Part shown: positions 1 through 5,684 of the stretch, in pieces
Numbering within the stretch: position 1 is the stretch's first letter
Layout of the letters: the number at the start of each line of letters is the position of its first letter
Assembly (NCBI GenBank): GCA_023458215.1
Contig: JAEXAJ010000044.1
Span: 1 to 6,736, forward strand
Length of the DNA: 6,736 nt
Direction of reading: 5' to 3'
Origin: Bacteroidota bacterium
GTDB lineage: Bacteria; Bacteroidota; Bacteroidia; Bacteroidales; Bacteroidaceae
Position numbers and translations under genes: made by a program
The notes under the pieces: model-generated
What the model was told of the DNA's origin: nothing
Databases searched by the model: none
Seen by the model: the letters and a program-made list of their open reading frames with translations, nothing else

Positions 1-499
1 CTCCGGCACCACGTTCCTGAGCTTCTTTAGTCCACGAAAACAGCTCTTTGTCTGTTTCCACACGACCACCGTTCAAGTAACACCCCCATCCTTTTTCGGT
101 CTGCTTGGCGTCTACAGCGAGCACACACACTTGCGAACCAAAGTTTTTAGCTATCTCATCAATCAATTCGGGACGACGAATAGCGGAAGAATTGATGGAA
201 ATCTTATCAGCACCGGCACTCAGCAATCTATCTACATCGCTCAACTCATGGATACCTCCACCCACCGTAAAAGGAATGCTGATATTGGCAGCAATACGCT
301 TCACCAGTTCGGTGAACGTTTTCCGTTCCTCAAAACTGGCAGTAATGTCCAAAAACACAAGTTCATCAGCACCTTGCTCACTATAAGCACGGGCCAACTC
401 AACCGGATCACCTGCCTGACGCAGATTCACAAAATTGGTACCTTTCACCGTCTGCCCGTCTTTTATATCAAGGCAAGGAATAATTCTTTTGGCTAACAC
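1..499 (-). CDS. hisF: Imidazole glycerol phosphate synthase cyclase subunit HisF (partial, C-terminus beyond window)
   Basis: HisF is the (beta/alpha)8-barrel cyclase half of cytosolic IGP synthase. It uses ammonia channelled from HisH to convert PRFAR into imidazole glycerol phosphate plus AICAR. I read 166 residues from a GTG start at 499-497; the family is about 250 aa, so roughly a third is missing off the left edge. The N-terminus [14 protein letters not shown] is the family signature, with catalytic Asp11 (CLDIK). The second catalytic Asp is residue 130 in VLAVDAK, at the same position as in the Thermotoga enzyme. TVGGGI (78-83) is the first phosphate-binding loop and DKISINSSA (98-106) is typical of HisF. 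No ATG in this frame lies near the conserved N-terminus and there is no clear Shine-Dalgarno, so GTG is the natural start. It lies about 115 nt downstream of hisA, behind a heptamer-repeat hairpin, and is probably co-transcribed with hisH and hisA. Confidence 0.96.
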   Translation of the reverse strand, partial: MLAKRIIPCLDIKDGQTVKGTNFVNLRQAGDPVELARAYSEQGADELVFLDITASFEERKTFTELVKRIAANISIPFTVGGGIHELSDVDRLLSAGADKISINSSAIRRPELIDEIAKNFGSQVCVLAVDAKQTEKGWGCYLNGGRVETDKELFSWTKEAQERGAG

Positions 500-509
500 A
501 ACTGTTTTT

Positions 510-616
510 AGTTATAAGTTATTAGTTATGAGTTATTTGTTATTAGTGATTAGTCCGTAATGCCATTACCCGAATGGAAACATCAACAAATAACTAATCA
601 CTAATAACTTATAACT
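510..616. repeat. Inverted pair of heptamer (GTTATnA) arrays between hisA and hisF
   Basis: Arms 510-541 and 585-616 are 32-bp inverted repeats with only two mismatches, separated by 43 nt. Each arm is built of 7-bp units. On the plus strand the left side reads GTTATAA, GTTATTA, GTTATGA, GTTATTT, GTTATTA, GTGATTA in unbroken register from 511 to 552. The right side (581-615) carries the complementary units ending in AAC or CAC. The right arm overlaps the hisA stop codon (615-617). The loop also contains a small palindrome, GTAATG-C-CATTAC (557-569). The transcript would fold into a long A/U-rich hairpin, but neither strand has a U-tract after the stem, so a Rho-independent terminator is unlikely. 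It may be a dispersed intergenic repeat, an mRNA-processing or stability element, or a translational spacer; the sequence does not decide. Confidence 0.85.
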
Positions 617-1334
617 ATAAAAATCTTTCCATCTCTTTCAAAGTTATGCGACCTTCGTACAATGCTTTACCGAAGATTACGGCAGGTACGCCGGCAGCTT
701 CGAGCGCATGGATATCATCGGCACAACTCACACCGCCGCTGGCTATCAGATAAAGATCGGGATGGCGTTCCAACATTTCTTTATATAAAGAGGTGGAAGG
801 GCCTTGCAGCATGCCGTCGCAACTAATATCGGTACAGATAACCTTACGGATCCCTTTATCGACATAATCTTGAAGGAAGGGGAACAGTTCGCAAGTGCTC
901 TCATCCTTCCAGCCGTTGACTGCAATCTTATAATCTTTTACATCGGCACCAAGGATTATTTTTTCCGAGCCGTAAGTTCGAAGCCAATGACAAAACAAAT
1001 CAGGGTCCTTCACAGCAATACTGCCGCCGGTTATCATCTGCGCACCGCTTTCAAAGGCGATCTTCAGGTCTTCGTCACTTTTTACTCCGCCACCAAAATC
1101 AACAATCAACGAAGTTTGCGAGGCAATCCGTTCCAGCGTACGGTAGTTTACCACATGATGAGATGCCGCACCGTCAAGGTCTACCACATGAAGACGGCGG
1201 ATACCGTGTGCTTCCAGTTCCTTGGCTACCTCCACAGGGTTCTCATTATATACCTTCTTGCTGTCATAGTCACCTTGCGAAAGGCGTACGCACTTTCCGT
1301 CGATGATGTCAATAGCAGGAATCAGTTCTATCAT
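615..1334 (-). CDS. hisA: Phosphoribosylformimino-AICAR ribotide isomerase HisA
   Basis: HisA catalyses the fourth step of histidine synthesis, the Amadori rearrangement of ProFAR to PRFAR, which is then the substrate of HisHF. The 239-aa product has the normal family length. It is a half-barrel-duplicated (beta/alpha)8 protein. The start [18 protein letters not shown] is characteristic and carries the catalytic Asp9; the second catalytic Asp is residue 131 in GADVKD. Phosphate-binding loops are seen at DFGGGV (79-84) and ASGGV (198-202), with TDISCDGML (168-176) on the strand between. GWKDES (141-146) resembles the substrate-contacting GW loop of the family. The gene follows hisH by 32 nt and precedes hisF by 115 nt. 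Its stop codon lies inside the right arm of the intergenic inverted repeat. The ATG at 1334 fits the conserved N-terminus exactly. Confidence 0.97.
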   Translation of the reverse strand: MIELIPAIDIIDGKCVRLSQGDYDSKKVYNENPVEVAKELEAHGIRRLHVVDLDGAASHHVVNYRTLERIASQTSLIVDFGGGVKSDEDLKIAFESGAQMITGGSIAVKDPDLFCHWLRTYGSEKIILGADVKDYKIAVNGWKDESTCELFPFLQDYVDKGIRKVICTDISCDGMLQGPSTSLYKEMLERHPDLYLIASGGVSCADDIHALEAAGVPAVIFGKALYEGRITLKEMERFL

Positions 1335-1366
1335 TTCAGTTACAAATTACAATTTGACTAGAATTA

Positions 1367-1957
1367 TTACAATTTTAAGAAATTAAGAAGAATACGTTCG
1401 CCTACTCCTCCACTCTTTTCGGGATGAAACTGGGTAGCGTAATAGTTATCTTTATGCAAAGCCGCACTAAACGGAAGGATATAATCAGTCACAGCCGCCG
1501 TGCAGTCGTTCATCGGTACATAATAGCTATGCACAAAATACACAAACTCTTCTTTCGTAAACCCTTTAAACAGTTCACTATTCGTCTGCATAATCGTGTT
1601 CCAACCCATGTGAGGCACTTTATCTTCATGCTTTTCTGAGACAAACCGCTTCACCTCCGCATCAAAGATGCCAAGGCAGTCCACATCTCCTTCTTCCGAA
1701 TGACGGCACATCAACTGCATGCCCAAGCAAATGCCCAACACCGGCTGGCGCAGTTCCTTTATCAGTTTGTCCATGCCGCCGGCACGCAGAAAGTTCATCG
1801 TAGTTTCCGCCTCACCCACTCCGGGAAAGATTACCTTATCGGCAGCACGCAGCACCGCCTGATCTGCCGTAATCACGGCCTCCACGCCCAAGCGTTTCAA
1901 AGCATAATCCACCGAGCAGATATTACCTGCATTATATTTGATGACCGCAACCTTCAT
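1367..1957 (-). CDS. hisH: Imidazole glycerol phosphate synthase glutamine amidotransferase subunit HisH
   Basis: HisH is the class I glutaminase that supplies ammonia to HisF within the cytosolic IGP synthase heterodimer. The 196-aa product is full length. The triad is complete: nucleophile Cys77 in the elbow GICLGMQ (75-81), then His178 and Glu180 in QFHPEKS (177-182). PGVGE (45-49) is the usual oxyanion-strand motif of HisH. VPHMGWN (114-120) and YFVHSYY (140-146) are also typical of this branch and separate it from PabA/TrpG and GuaA amidotransferases. Its stop is 32 nt before the hisA start, and its start is 16 nt after the purU stop, so it is the middle of a compact purU-hisH-hisA-hisF transcript. 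The ATG at 1957 begins MKVAVIKYNAGN, matching where the family starts. Nothing appears to be missing. Confidence 0.97.
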   Translation of the reverse strand: MKVAVIKYNAGNICSVDYALKRLGVEAVITADQAVLRAADKVIFPGVGEAETTMNFLRAGGMDKLIKELRQPVLGICLGMQLMCRHSEEGDVDCLGIFDAEVKRFVSEKHEDKVPHMGWNTIMQTNSELFKGFTKEEFVYFVHSYYVPMNDCTAAVTDYILPFSAALHKDNYYATQFHPEKSGGVGERILLNFLKL

Positions 1958-1973
1958 AATCCATTAGTTTGCA

Positions 1974-2831
1974 TTAATTAAATATTACTGTTTTATTCTT
2001 GTACGCCAATACCTTCCGTTCGATATGCTTCTGAACGGCACGGGAGAGAACAATCTTCTCCAAATCCTTACCTTTATTAACCAGATCGCTCACCGTATCT
2101 TTATGGGTAATACGCACCACGTCTTGTTCAATAATAGGACCGGCATCCAACTCTGTAGTTACATAATGGCTGGTAGCTCCTATAATCTTCACACCCCGTT
2201 CAAAGGCTGCATGATAAGGTTTTGCCCCCACAAATGCCGGAAGGAACGAGTGATGGATATTGATAATCCGGTTAGGATAAGCATTAATCATCTGCTCGGA
2301 AATGACTTGCATATAGCGAGCCAGTACAATAAAAGTTATCCGGTGTTGTGCCAGCAGTTCCATTTCTTTTTGTTCCTGTTCTTCTTTGGTTTCCTTTGTA
2401 ATAGGGAACAGATAGAAAGGGATGCCGAAACGTTCCGCCACATGTTGCATATCGGGATGATTGCTTATTATCAAAGGTATTTCTACATTCCACTCACCCG
2501 CTGTATATCGTGCCAACAAGTCGAACAGACAATGTGACATCTTCGATACAAAGATAGCCATACGTGGTTTTGCATCCGAGAAGTAAAGACGAAAACTCAT
2601 TTCATACTTCTGCGCATACAAAGTTGCAAAATAATCCTCTATTTTCTCTTGGGGTATCAGGAAATCTTTCAATTCCCACTCAATACGCATGAAAAAGATA
2701 TCCTCTACATGGTCTACATATTGATCCAGATAGATAATATTCCCTTTATTCACCGTTATAAAGTCTGTCACTTCAGCCAAGATCCCCGGTTTGTCAGGGC
2801 AGTGAAGCAACAGTTTGGCTGTTTTCATCAT
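1974..2831 (-). CDS. purU: Formyltetrahydrofolate deformylase PurU
   Basis: PurU hydrolyses 10-formyl-THF to formate and free THF, balancing the cytosolic one-carbon folate pool. The 285-aa product matches the family (about 280 aa). An N-terminal ACT domain (about residues 5-80) begins AKLLLHCPDKPGILAEVTDF, a normal regulatory amino-acid-binding start. The formyltransferase-fold domain runs from about 90 to 275. It contains ISNHPD (122-127), the folate-site motif NIHHSFLPAF (191-200) and SHYVTTELDAGPII (221-234), with the expected catalytic Asp229. The ACT domain together with the HHSFLP motif separates it from PurN and Fmt. Two ATGs lie side by side (2831 and 2828), so the start is uncertain by one residue; AAGG directly abuts the first, which slightly favours the second. 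It is first in the transcript, upstream of hisH by 16 nt. Confidence 0.95.
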   Translation of the reverse strand: MMKTAKLLLHCPDKPGILAEVTDFITVNKGNIIYLDQYVDHVEDIFFMRIEWELKDFLIPQEKIEDYFATLYAQKYEMSFRLYFSDAKPRMAIFVSKMSHCLFDLLARYTAGEWNVEIPLIISNHPDMQHVAERFGIPFYLFPITKETKEEQEQKEMELLAQHRITFIVLARYMQVISEQMINAYPNRIINIHHSFLPAFVGAKPYHAAFERGVKIIGATSHYVTTELDAGPIIEQDVVRITHKDTVSDLVNKGKDLEKIVLSRAVQKHIERKVLAYKNKTVIFN

Positions 2832-3118
2832 CCTTGAAATCTCTTTTTATTATATTCAAATTACAACATTCTTGTTTTGAGTTCGCAAAAATAACGATTT
2901 ATTGCAAAATAATGAAGTTTTCGAGCAAGAAGTTTAAAAGAAGGCTCAATTTGTTTCGTTTGCTTCAGACAGAGGTTGCCGATCGTTGCAGGAAAAGCGA
3001 ATAAGCGCCCTTCTAAACAAATGTTAATTATAAATATTGTTCTTTTTTCCAATATTCTCAATATGAGGATTTAAAGCAAAACGCCTGATGAACCCTCAAA
3101 AAATAATTTATCACAGCT
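2832..3118. other. Non-coding spacer between purU and the tRNA-Asp promoter
   Basis: This A/T-rich spacer lies between the leftward purU start and the rightward tRNA promoter. Apart from the candidate purU -7 box, I see no convincing gene, RNA structure or terminator in it. A 66-codon open frame on the minus strand (2861-3061) runs across the probable purU promoter, has no recognisable domain, and looks like chance. The spacer could hold a purU leader or a small RNA, but nothing in the sequence singles one out. Confidence 0.6.
2886..2893 (-). promoter_or_regulatory. Candidate -7 box for the purU-hisHAF transcript
   Basis: On the minus strand this reads TATTTTTG, a full match to the Bacteroidetes -7 consensus TAnnTTTG. 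It would start RNA about 50 nt before the purU ATG. I see no TTTG or TTG at the expected 19-21 nt upstream; the nearest TTTG is only 11 nt away. The call therefore rests on the -7 element and on position alone. Confidence 0.4.
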
Positions 3119-3149
3119 ATTGCAGATATGAAAAAAACACCTACCTTTG
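3119..3149 (+). promoter_or_regulatory. Bacteroidetes-type housekeeping promoter of tRNA-Asp
   Basis: ATTG at 3119-3122 matches three of four positions of the -33 element (TTTG). It is followed after 19 nt by TACCTTTG at 3142-3149, a perfect TAnnTTTG -7 element. The predicted start is near 3156, about 36 nt before the tRNA 5' end, leaving a short leader to be removed by RNase P. This is the clearest promoter in the window and the strongest sign of a Bacteroidetes host. Confidence 0.82.
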
Positions 3150-3191
3150 CAACCGCAATCGAGAGAGATAGCAAATAAAAAATGAAAGATT

Positions 3192-3265
3192 GGTTCGGTA
3201 GTTCAGTTGGTTAGAATACATGCCTGTCACGCATGGGGTCGCGGGTTCGAGTCCCGTCCGGACCG
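3192..3265 (+). tRNA. tRNA-Asp (anticodon GTC)
   Basis: The cloverleaf folds fully by eye. The acceptor GGTTCGG pairs with CCGGACC with one G-U. The D-stem is GTTC/GAAT. The anticodon stem is CATGC/GCATG around loop CTGTCAC, with anticodon GTC at 3226-3228. The variable loop is GGGTC, and the T-arm is GCGGG/CCCGT with loop TTCGAGT. The discriminator is G3265, the usual aspartate identity base. The 3' CCA is not encoded (CTT follows), so it must be added by the nucleotidyltransferase. Length is 74 nt. The gene has its own promoter upstream and a hairpin terminator about 25 nt downstream, so it appears to be monocistronic. I see no duplicated 3' end that would mark an integrated element. Confidence 0.98.
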
Positions 3266-3288
3266 CTTAATAATAAGCGAATGAAAAT

Positions 3289-3326
3289 AAAGCTCTAAAA
3301 TCTCACTTGGATTTTAGAGCTTTTTT
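3289..3326. terminator. Rho-independent terminator after tRNA-Asp, probably bidirectional
   Basis: A perfect 11-bp stem, GCTCTAAAATC (3292-3302) with GATTTTAGAGC (3310-3320), encloses a 7-nt loop and is followed by six T (3321-3326). Counting the flanking A/T pairs, the stem extends to 14 bp. On the minus strand the same hairpin is followed by TTTATTTT, so it can also end transcription of the convergent methyltransferase gene, whose stop codon is about 50 nt away. Confidence 0.9.
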
Positions 3327-3377
3327 CTGTTTTAGGATTTCATATATTTGTTCCAGCCATCCGAGGATCGAACGTAT

Positions 3378-4316
3378 TTATCTTTTCTTCCTTAAGATGA
3401 AACAAGCCTGATCTCCATCCTCAGACACGTTCAACCGGGCAGCTTTACGTTTATAACGAAGCTTCTCCCACATACCTGGAGACGGCATTTCAGATGCTAC
3501 AATGCCCTTGACATATCCTTCTGAAATGGAAAATTGCCTATACTCAGAATCATATACAATCGACTCAATTTCCAATCCATGCTCTTCGGCCAGCATGTGC
3601 ATGCTTTTAACTGAATATAAAAACAAATGACGTGGAGCGTCCACCTGAAACCAATTCATCTGATATTTCCTCCAAGCATATCCATCAACAACCGGAATAC
3701 GGATCAATATTCGCCCATTATCTGTTACAACCTCACTGAGTCGGGAAATCGACTTATGCGGGTCGCCTATATGCTCGAAAGCATGATGAAGCATCACAAA
3801 ATCATATTGCTTATCAAGGCTGTAGATATCCTTTTTGAAGATACGGACACCATTATCATAAGACACATCTCCATCAATATAAGGATCGATTCCGGTCAGG
3901 TTCTCATAACCGAATACTTGAAGCAAATTCAACAACCCTCCTTTCCCACTACCAATATCCAATAACGAAGATTTTTTATCAACTCCTTTCAGCCAAAGCT
4001 TTTTATATTGGCGATACTTAGCATATTTATGAGATAAAAGATGTATGGGCAATATCCTGCCTATACCCATTTGAGCGAAAGAACGAATCAGACTATCCCT
4101 AAAAGTTCCCCAAAAAGATGTTCCTTTCTGACGGTAGGAATAATAACCACTCGGATAATACTTATCCAAAGAATCGGGAACCTTCTCTATTTGCAAACAA
4201 CCACATACCGGACATTTAAAATAAGAAAACTCATCTCCTGTTCCAAACATCATTTCTCGACCGATATAGGGAATATTGCCTACTGCATTAGTACAAATCC
4301 TACATTGATAGCTCAT
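3378..4316 (-). CDS. Class I SAM-dependent methyltransferase with N-terminal zinc-binding motif, substrate unknown
   Basis: The 312-aa product has two visible parts. The N-terminus carries CRIC (5-8) and CPVC (35-38), a four-cysteine knuckle likely to bind zinc. A Rossmann methyltransferase domain follows at about 112-250. Its motif I is LLDIGSGKGG (118-127), with the acidic end of strand 2 at GIDP (142-145) and HHAFEHIGDP (177-186) as the motif IV region. RILIRIPV (202-209) and DAPRHLFLYS (226-235) are common in Methyltransf_23-like proteins encoded near polysaccharide or sugar-modification genes. No signal peptide or membrane helix is evident, so it is probably cytosolic. It lacks the additional C-terminal domain of longer NovU/TylC3-type sugar C-methyltransferases, and no sugar genes are nearby. 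The ATG at 4316 is preferred over an in-frame ATG at 4355 because the cysteine motif then begins at residue 5 and the added residues look non-conserved. Three 60-base lines I counted inside it are 30-42% GC, lower than most of sucD. The substrate cannot be told. Confidence 0.82.
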   Translation of the reverse strand: MSYQCRICTNAVGNIPYIGREMMFGTGDEFSYFKCPVCGCLQIEKVPDSLDKYYPSGYYSYRQKGTSFWGTFRDSLIRSFAQMGIGRILPIHLLSHKYAKYRQYKKLWLKGVDKKSSLLDIGSGKGGLLNLLQVFGYENLTGIDPYIDGDVSYDNGVRIFKKDIYSLDKQYDFVMLHHAFEHIGDPHKSISRLSEVVTDNGRILIRIPVVDGYAWRKYQMNWFQVDAPRHLFLYSVKSMHMLAEEHGLEIESIVYDSEYRQFSISEGYVKGIVASEMPSPGMWEKLRYKRKAARLNVSEDGDQACFILRKKR

Positions 4317-4382
4317 AGTATTATTATAAAGGTAACAAATCAGAGTGCAACACATTGCATTATCCAGTATCGACTCTTAAGG

Positions 4383-4390
4383 CAAAGATA
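4383..4390 (-). promoter_or_regulatory. Candidate -7 box for the methyltransferase gene
   Basis: The minus strand reads TATCTTTG, a full match to TAnnTTTG. The predicted RNA start is near 4376, about 60 nt before the preferred ATG at 4316. No -33 TTTG is present at the expected place (about 4410-4415). Instead a TTACGTAA palindrome begins at 4418, so the promoter may be weak or activator-dependent. Confidence 0.45.
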
Positions 4391-4416
4391 GAGGATATTT
4401 TTTACTCTAATAGTTG

Positions 4417-4446
4417 TTTACGTAAAAATTATCCTTTTTTACGTAA
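4417..4446. promoter_or_regulatory. Twin TTACGTAA palindromes 21 bp apart, putative operator pair
   Basis: Two identical 8-bp palindromes, TTACGTAA, lie at 4418-4425 and 4439-4446, 21 bp start to start, which is two helical turns. The first extends to a 10-bp palindrome, TTTACGTAAA (4417-4426). The flanks also make an 11-bp inverted repeat (4418-4428 with 4436-4446, 7-nt loop). The pair sits between the divergent promoters of the methyltransferase gene and sucCD. If the sucC start site is near 4507, the site centres fall at about -64 and -85, positions used by activators. Binding by a dimeric regulator is inference. A terminator is unlikely because the stem is A/T-rich and no T-tract follows it. 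Confidence 0.5.
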
Positions 4447-4469
4447 CAAATACAATAACTTTCTTGTTG

Positions 4470-4501
4470 TTTATTCATAAGTATTAACTGAACTCACTTT
4501 G
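4470..4501 (+). promoter_or_regulatory. Candidate sucCD promoter
   Basis: TCACTTTG at 4494-4501 differs from TAnnTTTG at one fixed base. A GTTT at about 4469-4472 stands roughly 21 nt upstream as a weak -33. The start would be near 4507, giving a leader of about 22 nt before the sucC ATG at 4529. The match is imperfect. Confidence 0.4.
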
Positions 4502-4528
4502 TATCAACAATCTATAAATCGCAAACCC

Positions 4529-5671
4529 ATGAAGATACATGAATATCAAGCAAAGCAATTGTTTGCCACCTACGGCATTCCGGTAGAAAAGCATTTGTTA
4601 TGTGAAACTCCTGCCGAAGTTCGCACAGCTTTTAAAGAGCTAGGCAACAAGTCTGCTGTGGTGAAGGCACAAGTACTGACCGGCGGTCGCGGCAAAGCCG
4701 GTGGCGTGAAGCTGGTGCACAATGAAGAAGAAGCCTTTAAGCAAGCAAATGCCATACTGAATATGGAAATCAAAGGATTACCGGTCAAAAAAGTATTGTT
4801 AAGTGAAGCGGTAGATATTAAATCAGAATATTACGTAAGCTTTACCATCGACCGCAATACACGTTCCGTGATTCTAATGTTAAGTGCTGCGGGTGGTATG
4901 GACATCGAAGAAGTGGCACGCCTAAACCCTGAGAAAATTCACCGCTTTCTCATTGACCCTTTCATCGGATTGCCCGATTTTCTGGCACGCCAATATGCAT
5001 TTACCCTATTCCGGGAAATTGAAAGTGTAAATTCCATGGCTGTAATCTTACAGTCGCTTTACCGCCTTTTTGTAGAAAAAGATGTATCACTGGCTGAAAT
5101 CAATCCGCTGGTATTGACCAACAAAGGGACACTTGTAGCCATTGACGGCAAGCTCGTCTTCGATGATAATGCACTATACCGCCACCCGGACATATCCGCT
5201 CTGAACGAACCTACCGAAGAAGAACGAACCGAAGCCTACGCCCGTTCTTGCGGATTCAGCTACGTACGAATGGATGGAAGCATCGGCTGTATGGTAAACG
5301 GTGCCGGACTGGCTATGGCTACCATGGATTTAATCAAACTTTATGGTGCCGAGCCTGCCAATTTTCTTGATATCGGTGGTAGTTCCAATCCACGAAAAGT
5401 AACCGATGCCATGCAACTGTTGCTTGCCGATCCCAAGGTTTGTGTAGTACTGATAAACATCTTCGGCGGAATCACTCGTTGCGACGACGTAGCCCAAGGA
5501 CTTACCCAGGCCTTCGAGATGCTGAAGCCGACTATCCCGATAGTAGTGCGACTTACGGGAACCAATGAACAAGAAGGCCGTGCCCTCCTTGCCGGTAAGC
5601 AATTCTTTATAGCTCAAAGCCTGGAAGAGGCAGCACAAAAAGCTGTGAATTTATTTAATGAACTACCTTAA
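4529..5671 (+). CDS. sucC: Succinyl-CoA synthetase (ADP-forming type) beta subunit
   Basis: The beta subunit binds the nucleotide and pairs with SucD to interconvert succinyl-CoA plus NDP/Pi and succinate plus CoA plus NTP. The 380-aa product is close to E. coli SucC (388 aa). Its N-terminal ATP-grasp domain (about 1-230) starts MKIHEYQAK and holds the nucleotide loop TGGRGKAGGV (51-60) and INPLV (191-195). The C-terminal CoA-ligase domain has MVNGAGLAMATMD (255-267), NFLDIGGSSNPRKV (278-291), NIFGGITRCDD (310-320) and VRLTGTN (340-346). The third of these differs from the GGGATKERV-type loop of E. coli; I believe this form is usual in Bacteroidales but could not check. The ATG at 4529 matches the conserved start. 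An in-frame TTG 30 nt upstream falls within the candidate -7 box. SucD follows after 13 nt. In Bacteroidales the enzyme probably serves succinate/propionate metabolism and succinyl-CoA supply; that role is inferred. Confidence 0.96.
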   Translation: MKIHEYQAKQLFATYGIPVEKHLLCETPAEVRTAFKELGNKSAVVKAQVLTGGRGKAGGVKLVHNEEEAFKQANAILNMEIKGLPVKKVLLSEAVDIKSEYYVSFTIDRNTRSVILMLSAAGGMDIEEVARLNPEKIHRFLIDPFIGLPDFLARQYAFTLFREIESVNSMAVILQSLYRLFVEKDVSLAEINPLVLTNKGTLVAIDGKLVFDDNALYRHPDISALNEPTEEERTEAYARSCGFSYVRMDGSIGCMVNGAGLAMATMDLIKLYGAEPANFLDIGGSSNPRKVTDAMQLLLADPKVCVVLINIFGGITRCDDVAQGLTQAFEMLKPTIPIVVRLTGTNEQEGRALLAGKQFFIAQSLEEAAQKAVNLFNELP

Positions 5672-5684
5672 AAGACACCAAACC

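Noticed and set aside
510..616. Rho-independent terminator between hisA and hisF
   Set aside because: The stem is almost all A/T and no T-tract follows on either strand.
804..1361. 185-codon plus-strand open frame opposite hisA
   Set aside because: It is fully antisense to an intact, motif-rich hisA and its translation resembles no family; a shadow frame.
2025..2537. 170-codon plus-strand open frame opposite purU
   Set aside because: Antisense to the intact formyltransferase domain of PurU; no domain of its own.
2861..3061. 66-codon minus-strand open frame upstream of purU
   Set aside because: It crosses the probable purU promoter, has no recognisable motif, and has the A/T-rich composition of the spacer.
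3355..3374. Possible tRNA T-arm remnant on the minus strand (GTTCGATCC)
   Set aside because: One base short of a normal T-loop pattern, no pairing stem or acceptor, and too short to distinguish from chance.
4317..4355. Thirteen-residue N-terminal extension of the methyltransferase
   Set aside because: The extension (MCCTLICYLYNNT) looks like translated leader sequence and would put the zinc motif unusually far in; the ATG at 4316 fits better, though the longer start is not excluded.
4499..4528. Upstream TTG start for sucC
   Set aside because: It lies inside the candidate -7 element, and the residues it adds are absent from the conserved N-terminus MKIHEYQAK.
5658..5684. Upstream ATG start for sucD
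   Set aside because: It overlaps the sucC end and adds nine residues not found in SucD; MSILINKSTR at 5685 is the family start.
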